Shown in pieces: positions 8,593-16,549 of a stretch of DNA of 64,000 bases (position 1 is its first letter; each line of letters opens with the position of its first letter). Under the pieces are notes generated by a model that was not told where the DNA came from, searched no databases, and saw only the letters and a program-made list of their open reading frames with translations. The position numbers and the translations under genes were made by a program. The stretch covers positions 20,435 to 84,434 of the forward strand of contig JBMONO010000021.1 in assembly GCA_049323655.1 (NCBI GenBank). Direction: 5' to 3'. Source of the DNA: DB1 sp049323655. Lineage in GTDB: Bacteria; Desulfobacterota; Desulfobulbia; Desulfobulbales; SURF-16.

Positions 8593-8614
8593 GCCCATCA
8601 TCTCGGGTGATGGG
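8593..8614 (-). promoter_or_regulatory. inverted repeat in the def leader
   Basis: A perfect 8-bp inverted repeat GCCCATCA/TGATGGGC with a 6-base loop lies 54 bases before the def start codon. It has no T tail, so it is more likely an operator or leader hairpin than a terminator. Confidence 0.35.
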
Positions 8615-8648
8615 CGCGGGGTGTCTATAATCAGGGAAAGGTATTTCC

Positions 8649-8717
8649 AGAAAAAAGTTCCTTATTTCAGGAATTTTGCGCAATTATAGCAAAAAAGAAT
8701 CTCTCCGTAAATACGGA
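8649..8717 (-). terminator. terminator region behind the rhodanese lipoprotein gene
   Basis: On the minus strand, just after the stop at 8736, a short stem TCCGTA-TT-TACGGA (8704-8717) is followed by TTCTTTTTT, and a second stem TTCCT/AGGAA (8659-8673) is followed by CTTTTTTC. Together they look like a weak double intrinsic terminator. Confidence 0.4.
8683..8711 (-). promoter_or_regulatory. possible promoter of the def operon
   Basis: On the minus strand a perfect TATAAT (8683-8688) lies about 145 bases upstream of def; the matching -35 position holds only a weak TTACGG-like hexamer. It overlaps the terminator region of the gene before it. Tentative. Confidence 0.3.
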
Positions 8718-8735
8718 ATTGGGCGGCTGCTCTTA

Positions 8736-9161
8736 TCAGTAGTTGACCGGGTAGCCGGCCTCCTTCCAGGCGGACAGACCGCCGCTGACATTGTATACCT
8801 CCCGGTAGCCGTAACGGGCCAGCATCTGGCCGGCGGCGTAACTGCGACCGCCGACCGCGCAGACCAGCATGATCGGCGTTTCCTTGGGCAGGGTGAGTTT
8901 GTTCTGCATGATGGCCCAGAACGGCACCAGGCTGGCACCGGCAATGGCGCCGTAGCGCAGCTCTTCCGGGGTGCGCACATCAAGGAGGACGATGTCCTTG
9001 CGGGTTTCCAGTAGTTTTTTCGCCTCGCTCACCGGGATGGAGCGGAACGTGGCGGTCTGGCTGGCGGCTTCCGCTTTGGTCTGAGTCGTCGTATCGTCAT
9101 TGCTGGAGCAGCCGGCCAGGGAAAGGACGGTAAAGCAGAGCAGGGCAAGAAGGTATTTCAT
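8736..9161 (-). CDS. rhodanese-like lipoprotein
   Basis: A single-domain rhodanese exported as a lipoprotein: lipobox LAGC with Cys18, a Thr/Ala-rich linker to about residue 38, then the rhodanese fold with DIVLLDVRTPEELRYGAIAGA and the active-site loop C101-A-V-G-G-R-S. It ends YNVSGGLSAWKEAGYPVNY, typical of the fold. The Cys is present, so persulfide or thiosulfate sulfur transfer in the periplasm is possible. It stands alone between priA and def on the same strand. Confidence 0.88.
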   Translation of the reverse strand: MKYLLALLCFTVLSLAGCSSNDDTTTQTKAEAASQTATFRSIPVSEAKKLLETRKDIVLLDVRTPEELRYGAIAGASLVPFWAIMQNKLTLPKETPIMLVCAVGGRSYAAGQMLARYGYREVYNVSGGLSAWKEAGYPVNY

Positions 9162-9306
9162 GCGGCAATTTCCCTGTGATACTGTTGGGTTGGTGTTGGA
9201 TACCGGTTCCTCCGCAGTGAGATGCGTTGGTGCCGTTATCGGCCTTCAAAAAAGCCAAATATTATATCGGACTCGTCTCTTGTTGGCAAGAAGGAAGTCG
9301 GCCGGC

Positions 9307-11751
9307 TCACAGCATGCTCTCCGGATCGACATCGATGTGCAGATCCACGCCGGCTGAACGGTTGCCGAAGCGGCTCGCCAAGTGCCGGCACAGATCGTGG
9401 AGCGCGGCAGGTTCTTCGCCTTTGAGCAACAGCTGCCAGCGAAACCGGTCCCGCAGCCTGGCCAGAGGCGCTGGAGCGGGACCAAGCACCGTCACCCGTG
9501 ATCCCGCGGCCAGTCGAATCGCCTCACAGCCCGTCTCCCGGGCAGTCTCCTCCACTCTGGAAGCGGAATTGCCGGAAAAGCGGAGGTTGATCAACCGGGA
9601 AAAAGGAGGATAGGCGAGCCGCTGTCGCAGCAGAATCTCCTGCTCGTAAAAACCATGGTAATCATGTTCCCGGGCGCAGGTCAGGGCATAATGGCCGGGT
9701 TGATGGGTCTGGATGATGACCCTGCCCTCCTTTTCTCCCCGACCGGCCCGGCCCGTCACCTGGGAGATGAGTTGGAAGGTGCGCTCGCCGGCCTTGTAGT
9801 CGGGAAGGCTCAAGCCCGCGTCGGCCCAGATGACGCCGACCAGGGTGACATGGGGGAAGTGGTGGCCCTTGGTGATCATCTGAGTGCCGACAAGGATGTC
9901 GATCTGCCGCTGGTGCACGTCCTTCAGGATCTTGAGGAATTTTTTTCGTACCGTGGAGGTGTCGCGGTCAAGTCGGGCGATCCGCGCCTTTGGAAAGTGG
10001 GCGATCAACGCCTCTTCGATGCGTTCGGTGCCGAAGCCGGTTTCCCGTACCCGGGGGGATAGGCAGGCTGGACAGAGAATGGCGCTTTTTGTCGTATAGC
10101 CGCAGTAATGGCAGCAGAGGCTGTTGCGGCCCTTGTGCAGGGTGAGGGAGATATCGCAGTGCCGGCATTTGACCGGGCTGCCGCAGTCGGCGCAGAGCAT
10201 GAGACTGGCATAGCCCCGCCGGTTGAGAAAGAGGATGGCCTGGTTACCCTCGGCCAGGGTATTGCCGAGACCGGTGAGCAGCTCGGCGGAAAAGAACAGT
10301 TGGTCGGTTGTCCTGGCCGGGGCGCTGCGCAGATCGACCACCGTGACCGCGGGCAGCGGTCTGTCTTCAATGCGGCGGGTCAGGGAGAGAAGCTGATACT
10401 TGCCGGAGCGGGCGTGGTGGAAGCTTGCCAGTGAAGGGGTGGCGGAACCGAGCAGGACCGGACAATCCTGCATCTTGCCGCGCAGGACCGCCATGTCCCG
10501 GGCCTGGTAGCGCAGGGTGTCCTCCTGCTTGTAGGCACCGTCATGTTCCTCATCAACGATGATGAGGCCGGGATTGGTGAGCGGGGCGAAGATGGCGGAC
10601 CGCGCACCGATGACGATCTGGGCCCGACCGGTCATGATGGACCGCCACTGATCAAAACGCTCGCCGCTGCCCAGTCCGCTGTGCAAAAGGGCCACCTGGC
10701 GGCCGAAACGCGAATAGAAATGGGCTTCGAGCTGGCTGGCCAGGGCGATTTCCGGCACCAGCAGCAGGACACTGCGGTTGTGCGCCAGGGCGGCACGGCA
10801 GGCCTGCAGGTAGATCTCGGTCTTGCCGCTGCCGGTGACGCCGTGCAGGAGAAAGGTGGTGAAACGTTTTTCCTGCACCGCAGGCAGCAGGGCGGCGAGC
10901 GCCGCCTTCTGCTCGTCGGTCAGTTGCGCCGGCGGTGGGAAAAAAGGCGGCTCCTCGCCAAAAGGGTCGCGCCGGCACTCCTGCTCTTCCAATAGCACCT
11001 GTTGTTTGCTGGAGAGGGAAGCGAGGGCGCGACCGGCACCAGCATAGGATTCACGCAGATGGCGGACCGGGACGGCGGCCAGCGGATTGTCGCCGCTCAT
11101 TTCCCGGAGCAGGGCAATCGTTCTGGTTTCCGTTGGGGTCAGTTTCGGCGGGACCGTAGAGTCGGCAAAGGGGAGCAGGCGGGCGCATTTTTCCATCTTC
11201 ACCCGGCTACGCGCAGCAATGAGGCATTCCTCGATAACCACGAGGCCCTCCTCCTGCCAGTCGTGGAGGAGATGCTGCCATTTTTTTTTCTGCCAGATCG
11301 TGCGCAGGCGGGCCGGGGACAGGGTTTGCCGGTCAATGAGTTCGTCGAGCCATTCCGGCGTCTCGGCAGGTCGTGAGGTTCTTCTCGTCGGCAGCTGATC
11401 GCGGCCGGTCGGGGTCAGCCGGATCTGGCGGCCGCTGTGGGGGGAAAGGCCGCCGGGCAGGGCAAGTTTGATCGTCTCCCCGAGCGGATAGTGATAATAG
11501 GAGGATATCCAGCGGAAAAAAGGGATCATCTCCGCAGGAAAGACGGGATCCCGGTCGAGGATCTCCGTTACCTCCCGCACCTGGTAGGATGTCTCGGTCG
11601 GCGGGGTAGTGGCCAGCAGATAGCCGGTAATCTGCCGCCGGCCAAGGGGGACCAGCAGCCGGATGCCCGGTTGCAGGCGATTGTCGCCGCCATGTCGGTA
11701 TGTCAGGGTTTCGGTGACCGGGGCCGCCACCGCCACCTCGAGATGGATCAT
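9307..11751 (-). CDS. priA: primosomal protein N' (replication restart helicase)
   Basis: PriA rebuilds the primosome at stalled forks. The 814-residue protein has the N-terminal DNA-binding domain (MIHLEVAVAAPVTETLTYRHG), Walker A GVTGSGKTEIYLQ, the DEEHDGAYKQEDT box II, LLGSATPSLAS, LNRRGYASLMLC, the eight-Cys zinc cluster (CADCGSPVKCRHC...CCHYC...CPAC) and GTQMITKGHHFPHVTLVGV. The length is slightly above the E. coli enzyme. Its ATG overlaps the galU stop by four bases, so galU-priA is an operon. Confidence 0.96.
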   Translation of the reverse strand: MIHLEVAVAAPVTETLTYRHGGDNRLQPGIRLLVPLGRRQITGYLLATTPPTETSYQVREVTEILDRDPVFPAEMIPFFRWISSYYHYPLGETIKLALPGGLSPHSGRQIRLTPTGRDQLPTRRTSRPAETPEWLDELIDRQTLSPARLRTIWQKKKWQHLLHDWQEEGLVVIEECLIAARSRVKMEKCARLLPFADSTVPPKLTPTETRTIALLREMSGDNPLAAVPVRHLRESYAGAGRALASLSSKQQVLLEEQECRRDPFGEEPPFFPPPAQLTDEQKAALAALLPAVQEKRFTTFLLHGVTGSGKTEIYLQACRAALAHNRSVLLLVPEIALASQLEAHFYSRFGRQVALLHSGLGSGERFDQWRSIMTGRAQIVIGARSAIFAPLTNPGLIIVDEEHDGAYKQEDTLRYQARDMAVLRGKMQDCPVLLGSATPSLASFHHARSGKYQLLSLTRRIEDRPLPAVTVVDLRSAPARTTDQLFFSAELLTGLGNTLAEGNQAILFLNRRGYASLMLCADCGSPVKCRHCDISLTLHKGRNSLCCHYCGYTTKSAILCPACLSPRVRETGFGTERIEEALIAHFPKARIARLDRDTSTVRKKFLKILKDVHQRQIDILVGTQMITKGHHFPHVTLVGVIWADAGLSLPDYKAGERTFQLISQVTGRAGRGEKEGRVIIQTHQPGHYALTCAREHDYHGFYEQEILLRQRLAYPPFSRLINLRFSGNSASRVEETARETGCEAIRLAAGSRVTVLGPAPAPLARLRDRFRWQLLLKGEEPAALHDLCRHLASRFGNRSAGVDLHIDVDPESML

Positions 11752-12617
11752 AGGTGGGAGGCGACTTCCTTGAGATGGTCGCTGAACTGTTCGCAGAGAT
11801 CGGGGTGCCGCAGGCCGAAGGCGATGATCGCCTTCAGGTAACCGAGTTTGTCGCCGGCGTCAAAGCGGGTTCCTTCGAATTCATAGGCGTACATGCCGCG
11901 TTTGTTGGAGAGGGCGAGCAGGGCGTCGGTGAGCTGGATCTCGCCGCCGTGGCCGGGGGTGGTTTTTTCGAGGATGGCGAAGATGTCCGGCTGAAGGATA
12001 TAGCGGCCGATGATTGCCATATCCGATTTCGTCGTGCCGGGGGCCGGTTTCTCCATCATGCGGTCCACCTTGATAACCCTGTTTCTTTCCCGGGCGCCCT
12101 CGACGATACCGTACTGAAAGGTTTCCTCGTGGGGGACCCGCTGCACGGCCACCACCGATTCCTGTACCTCGTTGAAGAGGTCGATCATCTGTTTGGTGCA
12201 GGGGATTTCGCTCAGCACCAGGTCGTCACCGAGCAGGACGACAAAGGGCTCGTCGCCCACCACGTTACGTGCCGTCCAGATGGCGTGGCCGAGCCCGAGT
12301 GGTTTTTTCTGCCGCACCGAGACGATGTCGATAAGGTTGGACAGGTGACGCATCTCTTCGGCCAGGCCGGTTTTTTTCTTCGCACTCAGCACCGTGTCCA
12401 GGTGGAAATTGTAGTCAAAGTGGTTTTCGATGGCCGCCTTGCCCTCGCTGGTGATGAGGATGACCTCCTCGATGCCGGAGGCCACCGCCTCCTCAACGAT
12501 ATACTGGATGGTTGGGCGATCGACAACGGTGAGCATTTCTTTGGGAATGGCCTTGCTGGCCGGGAGAAAGCGGGTTCCGAGCCCGGCGACGGGGATGACG
12601 GCTTTACGTACTTTCAT
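11748..12617 (-). CDS. galU: UTP-glucose-1-phosphate uridylyltransferase
   Basis: Makes UDP-glucose from UTP and glucose 1-phosphate for surface polysaccharide synthesis. The 289-residue protein starts MKVRKAVIPVAGLGTRFLPASKAIPKEML (nucleotide-binding loop, cited here as the region after residue 10) and contains FVVLLGDDLVL, PFQYGIVEG-type segment FQYGIVEGA, VDRMMEKPAPG and GGEIQLTDALLAL. Ends four bases inside priA. The upstream region contains an R1 element at 12678. Confidence 0.95.
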   Translation of the reverse strand: MKVRKAVIPVAGLGTRFLPASKAIPKEMLTVVDRPTIQYIVEEAVASGIEEVILITSEGKAAIENHFDYNFHLDTVLSAKKKTGLAEEMRHLSNLIDIVSVRQKKPLGLGHAIWTARNVVGDEPFVVLLGDDLVLSEIPCTKQMIDLFNEVQESVVAVQRVPHEETFQYGIVEGARERNRVIKVDRMMEKPAPGTTKSDMAIIGRYILQPDIFAILEKTTPGHGGEIQLTDALLALSNKRGMYAYEFEGTRFDAGDKLGYLKAIIAFGLRHPDLCEQFSDHLKEVASHL

Positions 12618-12677
12618 AAATGTCTCTCGGCAATGATTTTTATGGTATAGAAGGGAAGAAAAATTCTTTCAATTATT

Positions 12678-12810
12678 GATGGTCTCGTAAAACCGGAAAA
12701 ACAACCACAGAGACCGCAGAGTACACAGAAGCAACTAATGGTAATTAAAGATGTTTTCTCTGGGGCCTTAGTGCGCTCTGTGATGAAAAAAGACTTTTCA
12801 CGAGTTTGTC
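12678..12810. mobile_element. R1 MITE-like element, copy 2 (inverted)
   Basis: A 133-bp element between galU and tilS with left end GATGGTCTCGTAAAA and right end CGAGTTTGTC. It is flanked on both sides by AATTATT (12671-12677 and 12811-12817), a clean target-site duplication. It forms a long imperfect hairpin and has no coding capacity. Confidence 0.8.
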
Positions 12811-12850
12811 AATTATTAATGTATCGGGTAACAATTGTCAAATTGTAGTC

Positions 12851-13888
12851 ATGCATGCCCTGGAAAAAGAACTTCTCATGCTCATCCGCCGCGACCGTCT
12901 CCTGGCCGCGGGCGAAAAGGTCCTGATCGGGGTGTCGGCCGGCCCTGACTCCGTGGCCCTGCTTTATCTGCTTGCCGCCCTGGCGCCATGGATCGAGCTG
13001 GCCGGACTCACCGGGATTTATGTCGATCACGGCCTGCGGCCGGTGGAGGTGCCGGAGGAAAAGGCGCTGGTGACAGCCGCCTGTGGGCGGCTCGGGGTTG
13101 ATTGTCTCTGTGACGCAATTGATGTGACCAGGCATGCTGCCGCAAGAAAGATCTCCATCGAGCATGCGGCCCGGGAGCTGCGCTATGCCTTGTTCGCGGA
13201 AACGGCGCGCCGGCTCGGCGCGGACAGGATCGCGGTGGCCCATACCGCCGACGATCAGGCGGAGGAGGTGCTGCTGCGGCTGCTGCGCGGCAGCGGTCGG
13301 GCCGGCCTCTCCGGGATGCGCACCATCCGGGGGGGAGTGCTGATCCGGCCGCTCCTTACCACGCCGAAGGCGGCGTTGCTCGCCTATCTCGCTGATCGCA
13401 AGATCCCTTTTCTTCTCGATAGTTCCAACCTGAGTCGGGATCATCTGCGCAATCGGATCCGCCTTGATCTGCTGCCCGTCCTCCGTCAGTACAATCCCAA
13501 TATCGACGGGACGTTGCGACGGACGGCCACGCTATTGCAGGACGAGGAGGAGCTGTTGGCGACGCTTGCCGCATCGTCCTGGCAGAAGGTGGTGAGCGCA
13601 CAGCCGCGGCAGGGGGAAGCGCCCGAGCTGGTCATCGACTGTCCCGCCTTTCTCGTTCTTGACCGGGCCATGCAGCGGCGAGTGGTGGAGATGGCCTTTC
13701 TTGCCATGGCAAGTCGGCCCGATTTCCACAAGATCGAAGCGGTGCTCAGACTCGCCGCCTATGGCGAGGGTGGGGCGCAGCTCCATTTTTCCCAAGGCCT
13801 CCGCTTGAAAAAAATCCGGAAACGACTGATTTTTTCCTTCCCCGCCGGGCGTGTCGCCCGGCGGGGTAATCTCGACGAAGGTTTTTAA
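12851..13888 (+). CDS. tilS: tRNA(Ile)-lysidine synthase
   Basis: Attaches lysine to C34 of tRNA-Ile(CAU), changing AUG to AUA decoding; essential. The N-type ATP pyrophosphatase P-loop reads VSAGPDSVALL, where the usual SGGxDS has Ala at position 2; then VDHGLRP, VAHTADDQAEEVLLRLLRGSG, and NLSRDHLRNRIRLDLLPVL follow, with a TilS C-terminal domain. From ATG 12851 the protein has 345 residues. The open frame extends 15 codons upstream but only into the R1 target-duplication region. The 3' end meets the convergent chemoreceptor gene. Confidence 0.92.
   Translation: MHALEKELLMLIRRDRLLAAGEKVLIGVSAGPDSVALLYLLAALAPWIELAGLTGIYVDHGLRPVEVPEEKALVTAACGRLGVDCLCDAIDVTRHAAARKISIEHAARELRYALFAETARRLGADRIAVAHTADDQAEEVLLRLLRGSGRAGLSGMRTIRGGVLIRPLLTTPKAALLAYLADRKIPFLLDSSNLSRDHLRNRIRLDLLPVLRQYNPNIDGTLRRTATLLQDEEELLATLAASSWQKVVSAQPRQGEAPELVIDCPAFLVLDRAMQRRVVEMAFLAMASRPDFHKIEAVLRLAAYGEGGAQLHFSQGLRLKKIRKRLIFSFPAGRVARRGNLDEGF
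13840..13866. other. strong hairpin at the convergent tilS/chemoreceptor ends
   Basis: A perfect 11-bp inverted repeat (CCCCGCCGGGC, loop GTGTC, GCCCGGCGGGG) lies in the last codons of tilS, 20-45 bases from the overlapping stop codons of the two convergent genes. There is no T tract on the exit side, so it is not a canonical intrinsic terminator, but it may stop or protect both transcripts. Confidence 0.5.
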
Positions 13889-15561
13889 CCGGACAGGTCC
13901 CCGGATGAGCGGATCTGGCGGAGAAAGACCTCGACCTCTTCGTGCAGCATTTTCGCCTGCAGCGATAATTCTGATGCCGCCCGCAGCACATGGGCCGCGG
14001 CATCGCCGGTCTGTTCCGCCTCCCGGGCAACTCCGGCAATATTGTTCGAGACGTCCTGGGTGGTGGCATGTGCCTGGCGGGTGTTGTCGGCGATTTTTCG
14101 CGTTACCGCATCCTGATTATCCACCGCCTCTGAAATGGCCCGGGCGATATCGCTCAGTGCGGTGATGGTTTCACCGATGTCCCGGATCGCCGTCACCGCA
14201 TCATGGGTGGCGTTCTGGATGCCGCTGATCTGGCCGCTGATCTCGGTGGTGGCGGCGGTGGTCTGCTTGGCCAGTTCCTTGACCTCATTGGCCACCACGG
14301 CAAATCCCTTGCCCGCTTCACCGGCCCGGGCCGCCTCGATGGTCGCATTTAAGGCCAGCAGGTTGGTCTGGCCCGCCACATCGGTGATAAGCTGCACCAC
14401 TTCGCCGATCTTCTGGGAGGAGGCAACGAGGCTGCCGACGAGCTGGTTGGAACGTTCCGCCTTTTCAACCGCCTGGCGGGAAATGGAGAGGGACTGATCG
14501 ACCTGGCGGTGGATCTCCAGCACCGAGCCGGACAGTTCGTCGGTGGAGGCGGCAACGGTGGAAACATTGTCCGAGGTCTCCTGGGCCGACAGCGCCACTG
14601 CATTCGATTTGTCCTTGGTCTGTTCGGCGGTCCCGGCCATGGAACGAGCGGTTTCCTCCATCCCAGCCACCGCGTCGGAAACCTTGCTGATCAGGCTGCC
14701 GATGCTTGTTTCAAAGTCATCGGCCATCCTGTTCATCAGGGCGATTTTTTCCTGTTCAGCCTGCTGTTTGGCCGATTCCTGCTCCTTCTCCAGGCGGAGT
14801 CGGGCAATGGCGTGTTCCTTGAAGATCCGCACCGCCTCCGCCATTTTACCGATCTCGTCGGTCCGCTCCTGGGCCGGGATGGCGACGTTGATATCGCCGT
14901 CAGCCAGCTGGGCCATGGCGTGCGTCATCTGTACCACCGGTTTGGTGATGGAACGGGAGAGAAGAAAGATGATAGTGCTGATCAGCAGCAGCAGGGTGAG
15001 GTTGATGGCGGTAAGCAGCAGGCGCTGTTTGGTCAGGGAGGAGTTGAGGGGGGTGAGATCAAAGGTGAGGGCAATAACGCCGCCGTGTTCGTTGGTTTGC
15101 CAGCTGGGGTGGCAGCGCAGACAGTCGCTGGTGACGATCTGCGGCAGAAAGATGCGGACATCGGTCGCCCCGATTTTCCAGACCGGTTTGTCTGAGGCGT
15201 TTACCTCTTTTGCCAGCTCCTCCTCAAGCGCCTGCCCCTTCAAGGCCTCGCCGGAGGAGGAGAGATTGATTTTGAGGTCGCGGTCATAGAGCGAGACATC
15301 GATGACCCCGTTGATCTGGTTCTGGTGGGTCAGCAGTTTCTGGAAGTTTTTCATCTGCCCTCGTTCCAGGGAGTCTTTGACCCCCTGCTGGAGGGAAATC
15401 GCCAGGGTCTCGACCGAGTCGAGGTAGGCTTTCGTCATCTGCTGCTTCACCGTGGTGATGATGAAAAAAGTGCCGGCCAGCAAGGCGGCGGAAAGGACGA
15501 GTACCACCGCGATGACCAGCTTTTTCGATATTGACAGACCCGCGAACCGGCTCTTAGCCAT
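13885..15561 (-). CDS. methyl-accepting chemotaxis protein with a periplasmic CxxCH haem site
   Basis: A chemoreceptor of 558 residues: TM1 about 13-35, periplasmic domain about 36-190, TM2 about 192-213, HAMP about 214-268 and a full cytoplasmic signalling domain with the conserved hairpin NLLALNATIEAARAGEAGKGFAVVANEVK. The periplasmic domain has C147-L-R-C150-H151, a c-type haem attachment motif, near its end. The ATG at 15561 follows GGAGAG at 8 bases; the ATG two codons earlier is too close. It begins 18 bases behind the hydrogenase small-subunit stop, so it is most likely cotranscribed with the hydrogenase and may report H2 or redox state. Confidence 0.93.
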   Translation of the reverse strand: MAKSRFAGLSISKKLVIAVVLVLSAALLAGTFFIITTVKQQMTKAYLDSVETLAISLQQGVKDSLERGQMKNFQKLLTHQNQINGVIDVSLYDRDLKINLSSSGEALKGQALEEELAKEVNASDKPVWKIGATDVRIFLPQIVTSDCLRCHPSWQTNEHGGVIALTFDLTPLNSSLTKQRLLLTAINLTLLLLISTIIFLLSRSITKPVVQMTHAMAQLADGDINVAIPAQERTDEIGKMAEAVRIFKEHAIARLRLEKEQESAKQQAEQEKIALMNRMADDFETSIGSLISKVSDAVAGMEETARSMAGTAEQTKDKSNAVALSAQETSDNVSTVAASTDELSGSVLEIHRQVDQSLSISRQAVEKAERSNQLVGSLVASSQKIGEVVQLITDVAGQTNLLALNATIEAARAGEAGKGFAVVANEVKELAKQTTAATTEISGQISGIQNATHDAVTAIRDIGETITALSDIARAISEAVDNQDAVTRKIADNTRQAHATTQDVSNNIAGVAREAEQTGDAAAHVLRAASELSLQAKMLHEEVEVFLRQIRSSGDLSG

Positions 15562-15579
15562 GATCATATCTCTCCGCCC

Positions 15580-16488
15580 TTAACCTTTCTGGTTGATTCT
15601 GTAGAATGGAAAATCCTTTTTCCGGGCAAATGCCGGCGAACTGCAGCCGATACAGGGCGCATTGGCGTCGATGCACCAGGTGCGACCGCCGTTCCACCAG
15701 CGGGTGGAACAGTCGGCGTGGGTTTGCGGCCCGAGACAGCCGAGCTTGAACAGGCAGCCGCGATCGCCCAGCTTCTCGGCGAATATTTCCTGCTGAAAAT
15801 CATGATATCGGGGACAGGTTTCATGGACGGAACGGGCGTAGAAGCGGCTCGGAGAGCCTTCGTCCGTCAGGGTGGGCAGGCCGATTTTGACGAGATGGAT
15901 GATGGTGTGCCAGACCCAGTCCGGATGAACCGAACAGCCGCGGATATTGACGACCGGCTTGCTGATGGATCGTTTGCCGTAAAACTCGCTGAGCCCAACC
16001 GCGCCGGTGAGATTGCCCTCGGCCGCCGGAATGCCGCCATCGCAGGCGCAGGAGCCGATGGCCACCGCCGCGGTCATGGTGGTTGCCGCCTGTTCGAGCC
16101 AGGAGGCGAAGGTGCGGTGGCCAATGATGCAAGCCTCGGGCATGGCCTCCGGAATGGCGCCCTCCACTGCCAGGATGTATTCGCCGGCCTTGCCGGAGAT
16201 GAACGATTCGATCAGATCAAGGGACTGTTTGCCGGATGTGGCGGAAAGATCGGCGTGAAAGGCGAGCTGGGAGTAGTCGGTGATCATGGTCAGCGGCGAC
16301 GGGGCTTCGGCCTGAAGCAGGGAAATGGAGCAGCCCGTGCAGGACTGACCCTGCAGATAGACGAGTTTCGGCACCGTTGCCGGGTCGATGCTGCGCAGGG
16401 CCGCGGCAACCGGTTCCGGCAGGCCGTTGATGCCGAAGGCAGTGCTGAGGGCGGCGGCCAGTTTGATGAACTCCCTTCTGTCAAGCAT
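15580..16488 (-). CDS. [NiFe] hydrogenase small subunit, Tat-exported
   Basis: The electron-transfer subunit of a periplasmic [NiFe] hydrogenase, 302 residues. The N-terminus MLDRREFIKLAAALSTAFG is a twin-arginine signal. Iron-sulfur ligands appear in order: C50-T-G-C53 (proximal cluster), AIGSCACDGG, RGCSVHPDW, then CPRYHDF, CLFKLGCLGPQTHADC and CIDANAPCIGC for medial and distal clusters. The gene follows the large subunit (gap 61 bases), the reverse of the usual small-large order, and precedes the chemoreceptor. No cytochrome b anchor and no C-terminal membrane helix are visible. Confidence 0.93.
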   Translation of the reverse strand: MLDRREFIKLAAALSTAFGINGLPEPVAAALRSIDPATVPKLVYLQGQSCTGCSISLLQAEAPSPLTMITDYSQLAFHADLSATSGKQSLDLIESFISGKAGEYILAVEGAIPEAMPEACIIGHRTFASWLEQAATTMTAAVAIGSCACDGGIPAAEGNLTGAVGLSEFYGKRSISKPVVNIRGCSVHPDWVWHTIIHLVKIGLPTLTDEGSPSRFYARSVHETCPRYHDFQQEIFAEKLGDRGCLFKLGCLGPQTHADCSTRWWNGGRTWCIDANAPCIGCSSPAFARKKDFPFYRINQKG

Positions 16489-16549
16489 GTCTGTCACTCC
16501 TTGGGGTCGCTGATGGACACGACGTTTTACCGGGGAAAGGGGACCTCTT

